From: an uncultured archaeon
Lineage (GTDB): Archaea > Halobacteriota > Methanosarcinia > Methanosarcinales > Methanoperedenaceae
DNA length: 34,267 nucleotides
Assembly (NCBI GenBank): GCA_902386205.1
Contig: CABMIH010000013.1
Span: 1-34,267 of the forward strand
Direction: 5' to 3'
Position 1 is the stretch's first letter. The number at the start of each line of letters is the position of its first letter. The notes beneath the pieces are model-generated. The model searched no databases and was not told the origin of the DNA. It saw only the letters and a list, made by a program, of their open reading frames with translations. Of the stretch, positions 6,696 to 14,542 are shown piece by piece. The position numbers and the translations under genes were made by a program.

Positions 6696-7595
6696 ATGTT
6701 TGAGGTACGCTTTCATGGGAGGGGCGGGCAGGGTGCTGTAATGGCCGCCCAGACGCTTGCAGAAGCTGCAGTAATTGAAGGTAATTATGCTGTCGCTTTT
6801 CCCTTTTTCGGGGCTGAAAGGCGCGGCGCTCCCGTGCTTGCTTTTACAAGGATAGACAATAAGAAAATATATAGTAAAACGCAGGTCTATGCCCCCGACT
6901 GCGTGGTCGTACTTGACGATACACTTCTTGATACCATCGACGTAGTGGCGGGATTAAAACCCGAAGGGATAGTGGTCATAAACTCAAAAGACAAACCTGA
7001 GGACATAGACCTCGGGAAAGAATTAAGGACAGGCGCAATAAATGCAACATCTGTGGCGCTTGAGATTTTAAAAGCTCCTATAACCAACACCACAATCCTG
7101 GGCGCATTTGCAAAAGCCACCGGGATCATTAAAATAGAATCCCTGGAAGAAGCCATCAAGCGAAGGTTCGGTGAAAAGCTGGGGGCTCTGGTGGGAGAGA
7201 GGAATGCCCTTGCTGCGAGGACAGCTTTTGAAAAAACGGTCATCGGTAAAAGTAAAGGGATAAAAAAGCTTGAACCCAGAAAGCAATGGCTTCCCACTTA
7301 CCAGGAGCTCCCTGTCGGCGGCGCCCTGGTTGAAGGTAAAACCGACGCAGGCCTTATCGGGCCGGGAAGCTTTATCGAGAACAAGGTCATGGGGTGGGCT
7401 ACATTCCGACCCCTTCGGGATAAAGAGAAATGTACCATGTGTCTTTTATGCTGGTTCTACTGCCCTGAAGGAACAATCGTTCGCATCTCTGACAGGGGAG
7501 ACCTGATGACCAATTATGATTATTGCAAAGGATGCGGCGTGTGCGCAAACGAGTGTCCGGTTGATGCAATAAAAATGGTGAGGGCGAGAGTTTGA
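6696..7595 (+). CDS. Pyruvate:ferredoxin oxidoreductase, fused gamma-delta subunit
   Basis: A 299-residue fusion. Residues 1-180 are the gamma subunit ([41 protein letters not shown]). Residues about 230-299 are the delta ferredoxin-like subunit with two 4Fe-4S motifs: [14 protein letters not shown] and [16 protein letters not shown]. In many archaea porG and porD are separate genes, so the fusion is a lineage trait. The complex interconverts pyruvate, CoA and ferredoxin with acetyl-CoA and CO2. The stop TGA (7593-7595) shares a base with the ATG of porA. Assignment to pyruvate instead of another 2-oxoacid rests mainly on the beta chain. Confidence 0.9.
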   Translation: MFEVRFHGRGGQGAVMAAQTLAEAAVIEGNYAVAFPFFGAERRGAPVLAFTRIDNKKIYSKTQVYAPDCVVVLDDTLLDTIDVVAGLKPEGIVVINSKDKPEDIDLGKELRTGAINATSVALEILKAPITNTTILGAFAKATGIIKIESLEEAIKRRFGEKLGALVGERNALAARTAFEKTVIGKSKGIKKLEPRKQWLPTYQELPVGGALVEGKTDAGLIGPGSFIENKVMGWATFRPLRDKEKCTMCLLCWFYCPEGTIVRISDRGDLMTNYDYCKGCGVCANECPVDAIKMVRARV

Positions 7596-8812
7596 TGAAT
7601 CCAGAGACATCCCCAAATTCTCCCCGGACTCATCAACAACCGAAAAAGGTGATCACTGGAGACCATGCAGTCGCAATAGGCGCAAAACTCTGCCGTGTGG
7701 ATGTGGTGCCTGCCTATCCCATCACGCCGCAAACCCTTATTATCGAGCATATAGCGGATTTTGTTAGCGATGGGGAACTGGATGCAAAGTTCCTCACAAT
7801 GGAGTCGGAGCATAGCGTCATGAGCGCCGCTGCTGCCGCTTCTGCCTCGGGAGCAAGGGTATTCACAGCAACGTCGTCCCAGGGACTGGCCTTCATGCAT
7901 GAGATGCTTTATGCTACCGCGCCCCTTCGCCTTCCAGTAGTGATGGCGAACGCCAGCCGAACGTTAGGAGGCCCGCCGGGTATCTGGTGCGAGTACAATG
8001 ATTCCATGGGAGCGCGGGATTCAGGGTGGCTCCAGCTTTACGTGGAAGACAACCAGGAGGCGCTGGATATGGTCATCCAGTGTTTCAGGATCGCAGAGGA
8101 CAAACGGGTACTGCTGCCGGTAATGCCATGCCTTGACGGTTTCGTGCTCACTCATACGGTCGAGCCGGTGGAAGTCCCGGAACAGGAGGAGGTGGATTTA
8201 TTTTTGCCTGCTTATATACCGGATATTACACTTGACCCTGCAAGACCTTCAATGATCGGGACGTTCATGCCCGCAGAGTACATAATGGAACTGCGCAGGC
8301 AGACTGCCGGAGCCATGGAATCTGCAAAGAAAGCCATCGGGGAAATAAATGATGAATTTGCCAGGAGGTTTGGAAGGAATTACGGCGGGCTGATCGATAC
8401 GTACCGGATGGAGGATGCAGAGATTGCATTGATAACCATGGGTACTGTTACCAGCACCTCGCGCGATGTAGTTGATGAACTGCGAAGGGAGGGAAGAAAG
8501 GTGGGCCTTGTAAAGCTTCGTTTCTTCAGGCCGTTCCCGTCCGAGGAATTGAGAAAAGTCTTATCAGGCGTAAGCGCTGTCGGGGTCTTTGACCGTTCGA
8601 TATCCTTTCAGGGAGGGGGGCAGTCGTATAATGAGGTTCGTTCTGCGCTTTTTGGTATGACAATTCCGATTATCAATCATCTTGCCGGCCTTGGCGGGAG
8701 GGACGTTACAAGGGAGCAGATAATGAAAATGTTCGAGATAACGCTTAAAGCTGCAAAAGGTGAAAAAGTGAACCTGGTGAACTGGCATAACACGCGAGGT
8801 GAGACTTTATGA
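7595..8812 (+). CDS. porA: Pyruvate:ferredoxin oxidoreductase alpha subunit
   Basis: A 405-residue alpha chain starting at ATG 7595, which overlaps the porGD stop by one base; a TTG one codon upstream is the alternative. Key blocks are GDHAVAIGAKLCRVDVVPAYPITPQTLIIEHIADF, MESEHSVMSAAAAASASGARVFTATSSQGLAFMHEML and VMANASRTLGGPPGIWCEYNDSMGARDSGW, which form the pyrimidine-binding side of the thiamine diphosphate site. The C-terminal half has the transketolase C-like domain (GTVTSTSRDVVDELRREGRKVGLVKLRFFRPFPSEEL, then GVFDRSISF). It is part of the cytoplasmic POR complex with porGD and porB and uses ferredoxin. ATGA overlap with porB indicates coupled translation. Confidence 0.93.
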   Translation: MNPETSPNSPRTHQQPKKVITGDHAVAIGAKLCRVDVVPAYPITPQTLIIEHIADFVSDGELDAKFLTMESEHSVMSAAAAASASGARVFTATSSQGLAFMHEMLYATAPLRLPVVMANASRTLGGPPGIWCEYNDSMGARDSGWLQLYVEDNQEALDMVIQCFRIAEDKRVLLPVMPCLDGFVLTHTVEPVEVPEQEEVDLFLPAYIPDITLDPARPSMIGTFMPAEYIMELRRQTAGAMESAKKAIGEINDEFARRFGRNYGGLIDTYRMEDAEIALITMGTVTSTSRDVVDELRREGRKVGLVKLRFFRPFPSEELRKVLSGVSAVGVFDRSISFQGGGQSYNEVRSALFGMTIPIINHLAGLGGRDVTREQIMKMFEITLKAAKGEKVNLVNWHNTRGETL

Positions 8813-9771
8813 TCACTATCAAGGAACTGTCTGATGACAATCTCTTCACGGCAGGCCATACGGCTTGTCCTGGATGCGGCGTTGCGATGTCCATAAGGAA
8901 TGCTATACGCGTTCTGGGGAAGGATGCGGCTGTGTACGTCCCCGCAAGCTGCGCGGTCGTGTTTGGTACCACGTTCCCTTATGGGGCGTGGAAAGTGCCC
9001 TTCTTCCACACAGCCTTTGAGAATACAGGCGCATGTTTAACGGGCATGCAGGCTGCATTTGAAAAGAAAGGAAAACAGGTAATTTCTGTCGGGTTTGCAG
9101 GGGATGGGGGAACGTATGATATCGGTCTCCAGAGCATGTCGGGGGCTGCCGAGCGAAATGAGGATGTACTTTATATCTGCCTCGATAATGAAGCTTATAT
9201 GAACACGGGAATACAGCGAAGCGGCGGAACACCCTTCGGTGCATGGACCACGACCACGCCCGTGGGCACTAAGATCCAGGGCAACCGGAGGTTCAAGAAA
9301 AACCTTGGCGACATTGTGGCCGCGCACGAGATACCTTATTATGCCACGCTTTCCATCGGCCATCCGCTTGATTTCATAAGGAAAGTGGAAAAGGCAAAGA
9401 ACATCAGGGGATTCCGTTTCCTCCATATGTTCACGCCATGCATCCCGGGCTGGAAGATGGATCCTGCAAAGACCGTAGAGGTCACAAAACGCGCGGTGGA
9501 AAGCGGGATGTGGACACTCTACGAGGTCGAGAACGGCGAGAAAAAGATAACCTATAAGCCTGGGAAGATGAAATCGGTGAAAGACTATTTGATGATGCAG
9601 GGAAGGTTCAGGCACATGAGCGAGGAAGACATAAAGAAACTCCAGATGTGGGTGTGCAGGAAATGGAACCTACATTATAAGGAAAAAGGGGCGCCACAGA
9701 TATGCGAGATTGCGCCCCCCGAGGAACATCATGCTGTCACAGAAGAACACAGGGAGATGCACGGACCATGA
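8809..9771 (+). CDS. porB: Pyruvate:ferredoxin oxidoreductase beta subunit
   Basis: A 320-residue beta chain. It carries the thiamine diphosphate motif VGFAGDGGTYDIGLQ with the downstream DNEAYMNTGIQRSGGTPFGAWTTTTPVG, a stretch typical of PorB. Cluster-ligand cysteines are seen in CPGCGVAM, in PASCAVV and in FTPCIPGW. GAGGTGA (8796-8802) precedes ATG 8809, which overlaps the porA stop (ATGA). The tail is His/Glu-rich. With porA and porGD it completes a POR that can supply reduced ferredoxin or make pyruvate from acetyl-CoA. Confidence 0.93.
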   Translation: MITIKELSDDNLFTAGHTACPGCGVAMSIRNAIRVLGKDAAVYVPASCAVVFGTTFPYGAWKVPFFHTAFENTGACLTGMQAAFEKKGKQVISVGFAGDGGTYDIGLQSMSGAAERNEDVLYICLDNEAYMNTGIQRSGGTPFGAWTTTTPVGTKIQGNRRFKKNLGDIVAAHEIPYYATLSIGHPLDFIRKVEKAKNIRGFRFLHMFTPCIPGWKMDPAKTVEVTKRAVESGMWTLYEVENGEKKITYKPGKMKSVKDYLMMQGRFRHMSEEDIKKLQMWVCRKWNLHYKEKGAPQICEIAPPEEHHAVTEEHREMHGP

Positions 9772-10025
9772 AAAAAAATATCAGACCTAAGCTTTATACG
9801 CTCAGCACCTGCATGCACTGCAGGGCAACGAAACGTTTTTTAAAAGAACATGGGATTGAATACGACTTTGTGGACGTGGATAAACTAGATGGAAGGGAGA
9901 AAGAAGAGGTTCTTTCAGAAGTCAAGAGTATAAGCGGAGGAGTGAGGTTCCCGACGATCGTAATAGGTAGCAAGGTCATAGTTGGGTTTTATGAGGATAA
10001 ATTGAAAAAGGCGTTGGGTATATAA
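9768..10025 (+). CDS. Glutaredoxin-like protein
   Basis: An 85-residue thioredoxin-fold protein: PKLYTLSTCMHCRATKRFLKEHGIEYDFVDVD, with the CxxC site CMHC, and the cis-proline block GGVRFPTIVIGSKVIVGF. Length matches glutaredoxin/NrdH-type proteins. ATG 9768 overlaps the porB stop (ATGA) and follows GGGAG at 9752-9756; the longer reading from 9702 is only overlap with porB. The next gene encodes a ferredoxin-thioredoxin reductase catalytic chain, so this protein is a plausible acceptor of electrons from that enzyme. Cytoplasmic thiol-disulfide exchange is the likely role; the physiological target is unknown. Confidence 0.88.
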   Translation: MKKNIRPKLYTLSTCMHCRATKRFLKEHGIEYDFVDVDKLDGREKEEVLSEVKSISGGVRFPTIVIGSKVIVGFYEDKLKKALGI

Positions 10026-10028
10026 AAT

Positions 10029-10538
10029 GTGCCTCGAGGTGTTATGAGAACAATTTCTGACATGTTCGCAGAAATGAAGAAAATCGCAGACGAAGAAGGC
10101 TACCAGTTCAACCCGGACAGTATACAACTTAACGACATCCTCGACGGCCTCTGGGAGAACGAGCACAGGTACGGCTATCCATCATGCCCGTGCAGGATAG
10201 CGAAGGGCGTGCTGGCCGACGACATGGATATGATATGCCCGTGCAATTATCGCGACGCCGACGTGGAGGAATATGGCTGCTGCCTGTGCGTGCTATACGT
10301 GAGCGATGACTGGGCAACCAGGAAGCATGACCCGATACCCGAGCGGCGCCCGCAGGAGTATTACGAGAAAGGTTATCCGGCTATTTTAGAACAAAAAGGA
10401 GCAGGAGGTGGAGATATGGTTGAGGTTTACAGGTGCACAGTGTGCGGCTACCTCTGCGGAAGGGAAGAGCCGCCTGACCTGTGCCCGATTTGCAGGGCGA
10501 AGAAGGAGAGATTTGAGAAGTTTGATAAAATCTACTAA
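10029..10538 (+). CDS. Ferredoxin-thioredoxin reductase catalytic chain fused to rubredoxin
   Basis: Numbered from GTG 10029 the product is 169 residues; ATG 10044 is another possible start, with GAGGTG very close before it. Residues 10-100 are the FTR catalytic chain with CPCR (Cys53, Cys55), CPC (Cys70, Cys72) and YGCCLC (Cys84, Cys85, Cys87), which hold the 4Fe-4S cluster and the active disulfide. Residues 131-169 are a rubredoxin domain: CTVCG (Cys136, Cys139) and CPIC (Cys152, Cys155). The link is a Gly-rich stretch. FTR passes ferredoxin electrons to thiols of thioredoxin-type partners, and the glutaredoxin-like gene sits just upstream. The rubredoxin domain could feed the rubrerythrin-like proteins at the start of the cluster. 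An internal start may also release it as a free protein. Confidence 0.92.
   Translation: MPRGVMRTISDMFAEMKKIADEEGYQFNPDSIQLNDILDGLWENEHRYGYPSCPCRIAKGVLADDMDMICPCNYRDADVEEYGCCLCVLYVSDDWATRKHDPIPERRPQEYYEKGYPAILEQKGAGGGDMVEVYRCTVCGYLCGREEPPDLCPICRAKKERFEKFDKIY
10416..10538 (+). CDS. Possible independently translated rubredoxin (internal start)
   Basis: Within the FTR-rubredoxin gene, ATG 10416 begins a 40-residue peptide MVEVYRCTVCGYLC...CPICRAKKERF, a complete rubredoxin-like domain. It is preceded by GGAGGTG (10404-10410) with 5 nt spacing, a very good match to the archaeal anti-Shine-Dalgarno sequence. This is clearly stronger than the signal for the full-length start. The Gly-rich linker (GAGGGD) is exactly what this ribosome site encodes. 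Two products from one gene are therefore plausible; it remains unproven. Confidence 0.45.
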   Translation: MVEVYRCTVCGYLCGREEPPDLCPICRAKKERFEKFDKIY

Positions 10539-10557
10539 TTTATTTTTAGATTAAACT

Positions 10558-11435
10558 TTAGGCGATTCTGAACATTCCATCGATTCAATACACATACATA
10601 TTCCCATACGGTCGATGCGACAGCAGCACCAGTTTCGTGAACTTCCCACTCCTAACTTCATTGAAATCGAACCCGAAATGCTCACAATAGTCCCTAAGAG
10701 ATTAATGAAAAAATGAAAACAAATGGCATGATAATAGTATTTTCAGGTAGAAAATACGTAATAATTGATACTACCGCAGTTCCAGTTGACATCAATACAT
10801 GGAGAAAAAGGTTCGAGATCGGTAAAGGCAAAAAATATACCTGGTCTTATTCATCATCCTGCGGCTATTATGTGGGCTGCAAGCTCATCCTGGCGATTGA
10901 TGCCATAACCTACGATATATTGGGTTTTGAGATCTACGATGGTTCCCCGAATGATGCAAAACTCCTGGAAAGATTTATCGAACATCTCTGTAATTCCAGA
11001 AAACTGAGAATGGGAGACTTTGTAATTTGTGATAGAGGTTTTACTTCGAAGGAGAATTACCATATTTTGATCAGCAGATTTTTATTGGTTCCTATGATAT
11101 TTGCCAGAAAGAACACTGATCTAAAGCGAATATTGGCAACCCTAACGCCGCCTCTCGATATCTGGAATGGTAAGCCATATTTATTAGATATTTGGAAGAA
11201 GATTGTTAGAGAATTTATTCAAATCGCAGAAATATGGCCAGGTTTTAAAGAGATCAGATCAAATATTGAACTTTTTTTCAATGTCGCAAAAAACTGTGTG
11301 CGGCTGAACAAGGTTCACCAGTTCACAAAAGAAAGTATATTAAAGAAGGTTATTAGAGCTTTTCATTTAACTTCTGAGCTCATAAGAACCGCTAAATTGT
11401 TTAATATAGGCGTCAGAGAGCTTGCCGAGATGTAG
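10558..11435 (+). pseudogene. Degenerate DDE transposase (IS4/IS5-type), frameshifted
   Basis: The open part from 10713 encodes 240 residues with DDE blocks: VIIDTTAVPVD (first Asp), FEIYDGSPNDAKLLERFIEHL, MGDFVICDRGFTSKENY (second Asp) and IRSNIELFFNVAKN (candidate Glu). Just upstream, frame 10558-10710 reads a protein-like stretch including MRQQHQFRELPTPNFIEIEPEMLTIVPKRLMKK and then hits TGA. The two pieces are in different frames, so the N-terminal part has been cut off by a frameshift, and the true start is missing. I could not identify terminal inverted repeats or a target duplication. The copy is probably inactive. It separates the redox cluster from the minus-strand rhomboid group. Confidence 0.75.
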
Positions 11436-11600
11436 GTTCTGAGAGGGGGCTAAATAATATGTATGCTGAGATTTTTTTCAGATTTAGGAGGGATTTGGGA
11501 AAAACCATATAAATAAGAAAATAGTTGTGGATGATGAGGAGCTTTTCCTATCCTATCCAATAAAATCAAACTAATTTTTCGGCTCCTCCTATCCTAAAAT

Positions 11601-12431
11601 TCAGCCGCGGAGATACTTTCCCTTCTTCTTGATATACCAACCTAATATCAACCCCGCGATAACTCCACTTAAATGTGCGCTCCGGGCAATCGGGTCCCCT
11701 GACCCTATTAACAAAAGATCGAGCAGGGCGAAAAATATTAATGCTTCGGTGATCCTCATCGGGATGAAAATAACATATACACGCATATGGGGGGCAAGGA
11801 TAGTAAGGCATGCGAATATGCCAAAAATCGCCCCGCTGGCCCCGATCGCTGAAACAAGCGGCTTGTCAAAAACAAAAAATGTGAAAAATGACCATAAAGT
11901 ATAACCTATCGCGGCGATTATCCCGGAAATGAAAAATACGGCAAGGAACCTTTTTCCGCCTATGCGCCGCTCAAGTTCCGGCCCAAAGAAAAACAGGAAC
12001 AACATATTAAAAAAAAGATGCCATGCGTCACCATGCAGGAAGATATGGGTCACAAGGTTTATTGCGAATTTCCAGGGTTGATTAAAAATATCTGACGGGG
12101 AAAGGGCAAAAAAGTTAGAATAGCCCGGGATGTACTGCAATACGAACGATATGATGGCTATTACCAGGATCGTAAGCGAGTAATTGCTTTTGATAACTGA
12201 TAACGTATTGGCCAGCGACCTGAAAATGGGGTCCCTGCGTTTCCTCGCCATCATATCCGGTTCTTTTTGGGATAATTTTCCACTCACGCGGACCCTTTCC
12301 TTGTATGATGCAAGCCCGGGACAATTATGAGATTCCGGCAAACGGTGATTATAGCAGAACGAACTGCCGCAAAACTTGCAGGTAAATGGCATCGGATCCC
12401 GAAAACCGCAGTATTTACATTCTTTTGACAT
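11601..12431 (-). CDS. Rhomboid intramembrane serine protease with AN1 zinc finger
   Basis: A 276-residue protein. Residues 1-45 form an AN1-type zinc finger (CKYCGFRDPMPFTCKFCGSSFCYNHRLPESHNC). Residues about 80-270 are a rhomboid domain with about six membrane segments. The catalytic serine is Ser199 in GASGA and the histidine is His253 in SAHLSG; HLFFNM (His138, Asn142) is the oxyanion-site motif. It therefore looks catalytically complete. Rhomboids cleave membrane-protein segments in the bilayer, and the cytoplasmic AN1 finger may recognise substrates or partners. It ends the minus-strand block starting at 13160. The substrate is unknown. Confidence 0.93.
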   Translation of the reverse strand: MSKECKYCGFRDPMPFTCKFCGSSFCYNHRLPESHNCPGLASYKERVRVSGKLSQKEPDMMARKRRDPIFRSLANTLSVIKSNYSLTILVIAIISFVLQYIPGYSNFFALSPSDIFNQPWKFAINLVTHIFLHGDAWHLFFNMLFLFFFGPELERRIGGKRFLAVFFISGIIAAIGYTLWSFFTFFVFDKPLVSAIGASGAIFGIFACLTILAPHMRVYVIFIPMRITEALIFFALLDLLLIGSGDPIARSAHLSGVIAGLILGWYIKKKGKYLRG

Positions 12432-12455
12432 ATTTCTATTGATTGTGTCTTTATA

Positions 12456-13160
12456 TCATTTGGGGTTAATAATTTGATTGGAAATAATTTCTTTCACAAA
12501 TATCCCCTTAAAGAACACATATACTTCTATTTCTTTTCCCTTTCCAAAATCTCTCATCCGCCTGTCGTACATCTGCTGGCTTTGCCTGAGAGCATGTTTC
12601 CTGAAAAGGTCCCTGATTGCATGCAGGAACCTGATTTTTTGCTCCAGGAAACCGGATTCGTACTTTTTTACTTCCTTTACGATTTCTTTACATGTTCTAT
12701 CGTTTATATCACTATGATAAAAACCGTGCCGGTCCAGCCCGCTTATCTGCCTCCACTCAACATTTCCGTCATCATCGGCTTCCCTGTGAAGCATGTATGG
12801 GTATATCCTGCAAACCAGAGGGCGAATATTATAAATCTCACACCTGCTCCTGGTATAGAATATACAATTTCCGCCGGGTTTATTCTTTAAAGCATAACCT
12901 GAAACATAGAATCTGCCAAGGTTATCGCAAAAATCATAATAAGGCGCAGGCCGAAGACACTCCCTGCCTGAATGTTCTATTATCCTTTGCGCATCTTCAT
13001 CCAGAAGGAAAACATGGTCATTGAATTCACTTGTACAGCATTTCCCGCAACGATCACATTCAAATCCGACTTCCCGGATTATTTTTGTAAACTGCCCTTC
13101 AGGGAATGATATTATGCCTTTTATTTCTTTTTCAATCTCATCCGTTTTTGTCAAATCCAT
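12456..13160 (-). CDS. YkgJ-family cysteine cluster protein
   Basis: A 234-residue protein with the YkgJ (CxxCxxCC) motif: FECDRCGKCCTSEFNDHVFL near residues 33-52, then GGNCIFYTRSRCEIYNIRPLVCRIYPY, which adds the remaining cysteines. This arrangement probably binds a metal, zinc or an Fe-S cluster. The C-terminal third is helical and basic. The family is common and has no settled function. Start is ATG at 13160; 24 nt separate its stop from the start of the rhomboid gene, so they may be co-transcribed. Confidence 0.85.
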   Translation of the reverse strand: MDLTKTDEIEKEIKGIISFPEGQFTKIIREVGFECDRCGKCCTSEFNDHVFLLDEDAQRIIEHSGRECLRPAPYYDFCDNLGRFYVSGYALKNKPGGNCIFYTRSRCEIYNIRPLVCRIYPYMLHREADDDGNVEWRQISGLDRHGFYHSDINDRTCKEIVKEVKKYESGFLEQKIRFLHAIRDLFRKHALRQSQQMYDRRMRDFGKGKEIEVYVFFKGIFVKEIISNQIINPK

Positions 13161-13177
13161 TTTTCAAAAGAACTTGT

Positions 13178-13495
13178 TTATTCCCGTGTGAAATACAACA
13201 GGATGCTCAAAGCTATGAATTCAAGCGCGTCCGGGATCACCACATATATCGGATTATATCCCAACAAATTGACGATTATTGGATATAAGTGTGGCTCAGG
13301 CGGGTTCTGGATAATCAAAAGCAACAGTACCGCACGTGAAAGACTCTGCAGCAAAAGCGCGATCGTAAATATGATAAGGCCAAGCGTAAAGTTGGATTTG
13401 ATTTTCCTGTATATTTCAAGATAAGAAACTAAAAGCACAAGTAATAACACGACATTTCCAGCCGTGATATAATATGCGACCTCTGTTATCTGAAT
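13178..13495 (-). CDS. Small membrane protein, probably starting at ATT
   Basis: No ATG, GTG or TTG occurs in frame before GTG 13450, which would cut the first membrane helix. Extending upstream gives IQITEVAYYITAGNVVLLLVLLVSYLEIYRKI, a complete helix followed by two or three more (about residues 40-60, 72-90 and 92-105). An excellent AAGGAGG lies 7 nt before an ATT at 13495, and no other start fits that site. I therefore place the start at ATT 13495 (105 codons). It resembles small membrane partners of winged-helix regulators in archaea, and the regulator gene ends only 15 nt upstream. Function unknown; membrane sensing or modulation of the regulator is a guess. Confidence 0.6.
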   Translation of the reverse strand: MQITEVAYYITAGNVVLLLVLLVSYLEIYRKIKSNFTLGLIIFTIALLLQSLSRAVLLLLIIQNPPEPHLYPIIVNLLGYNPIYVVIPDALEFIALSILLYFTRE

Positions 13496-13510
13496 AAAAT
13501 TTCCTCCTTC

Positions 13511-13804
13511 TTATGTTCTTTTACTCTGTTTATCAATTTTTTCCCAAATTTGGTTGAATTCATCTATATTTGCCTCCATTGCCTTAGAAAGGAAATACAT
13601 TGCTCCATATTTGTCGCCTTCCATTGTTATCACTCCGTTTTTAGTAAGTATTTCAAGATGGTGCCTGATAGTTTTATAATCCATATTCATAGACTCGGCT
13701 AACTGGTTTGCATTATATGGCCTGTCCATGAGAAGTTTTAGTATCAATGCGCGGGTCTGCCCTCCGCGTGTTCCGGCAATCAGATACCACAATAATTTCT
13801 TCAG
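13511..13804 (-). CDS. Winged-helix transcription regulator, probably starting at CTG
   Basis: The core is an ArsR-like winged helix: GGQTRALILKLLMDRPYNANQLAESMNMDYKTIRHHLEILTKNGVITMEGDKYGAMYFLS, followed by a helical tail. The first standard start (TTG at 13792) is about 19 nt from the strong GGAGG site, too far. CTG at 13804 is 7 nt from GGAGG and gives (M)KKLLWYLIAGTRGG, the expected N-terminus of this family. The start is therefore called as CTG, giving 97 codons. It probably controls itself and the downstream membrane gene. Its ligand is unknown. Confidence 0.72.
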   Translation of the reverse strand: MKKLLWYLIAGTRGGQTRALILKLLMDRPYNANQLAESMNMDYKTIRHHLEILTKNGVITMEGDKYGAMYFLSKAMEANIDEFNQIWEKIDKQSKRT

Positions 13805-13873
13805 AGTTTATCCTCCTACCCGAATTAAGCAGGATAAATGAATCTCTTATTTATATAACTTATGGTAAAAAGT

Positions 13874-14488
13874 TTATACTGGGCCGCCGTATCCCCTGAC
13901 TTTGAAATCTGCACAATATTCCTTTGCTATCCCCCTGCATTTTTCGATATCCACCACAGGCAAGTTTACAACAGTGAACCTGAGTTCCATTCCTGCGTTT
14001 GAAACTTCCCTGGCGAACTCCAGCATTTTTAGATAAGAATTCCTGGATTTCGGTGCGCATAATCGATTATATGTTTCCTCATCCTGCGCATTCAGGCTGA
14101 TCGAAACAATTTTCATACCCGCATCTGCAAGCTCTTTTGCCACATTCCTGCCAGGATACAGGAGCCTGGCATGGCCGATGGTATCAAGACGCACCAGCAT
14201 ACCGCGGGTCGCAAGCCATTTCGTGACCCCAAGGACTTCATCCAGCCGCACCAGGGGTTCCCCCAGGCCCGTAAATACCACTTCCCTGTATTGCGAGAGG
14301 TCAATTTTTGAAAGTTCGTTTATGATCCCGGAAAGAGTGGGTTCCTTCGAAAGGCGCAGATTATAACCATACACGCCATCCGAATACCGCTTTATGCAAA
14401 ATACGCACTCGGCACTACATCTATTTGTAATATTGAGATACAGGTTCTCATGTGCTGCATAAATTATAGTATCTTTTACTCTGTTCAT
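13874..14488 (-). CDS. Radical SAM protein, TatD-associated type
   Basis: A 204-residue minimal radical SAM protein. The cluster motif CSAECVFC gives Cys24, Cys28 and Cys31; VVFTGLGEPLVRLDEV is the SAM-binding GGE-type block (here GLGEP). Later blocks are RLDTIGHARLLYPGRNV and KIVSISLNAQDEETYNRLC. Short length and these blocks match radical SAM proteins often found beside TatD nuclease genes, although no tatD gene is present in this window. The reaction is unknown. It lies downstream of the methionine aminopeptidase gene with about 54 nt between. Confidence 0.82.
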   Translation of the reverse strand: MNRVKDTIIYAAHENLYLNITNRCSAECVFCIKRYSDGVYGYNLRLSKEPTLSGIINELSKIDLSQYREVVFTGLGEPLVRLDEVLGVTKWLATRGMLVRLDTIGHARLLYPGRNVAKELADAGMKIVSISLNAQDEETYNRLCAPKSRNSYLKMLEFAREVSNAGMELRFTVVNLPVVDIEKCRGIAKEYCADFKVRGYGGPV

Positions 14489-14542
14489 ATCCGAAATAAG
14501 TATTAGGCTTCTTTATTCATATTACTTTGTATCATTATGACT

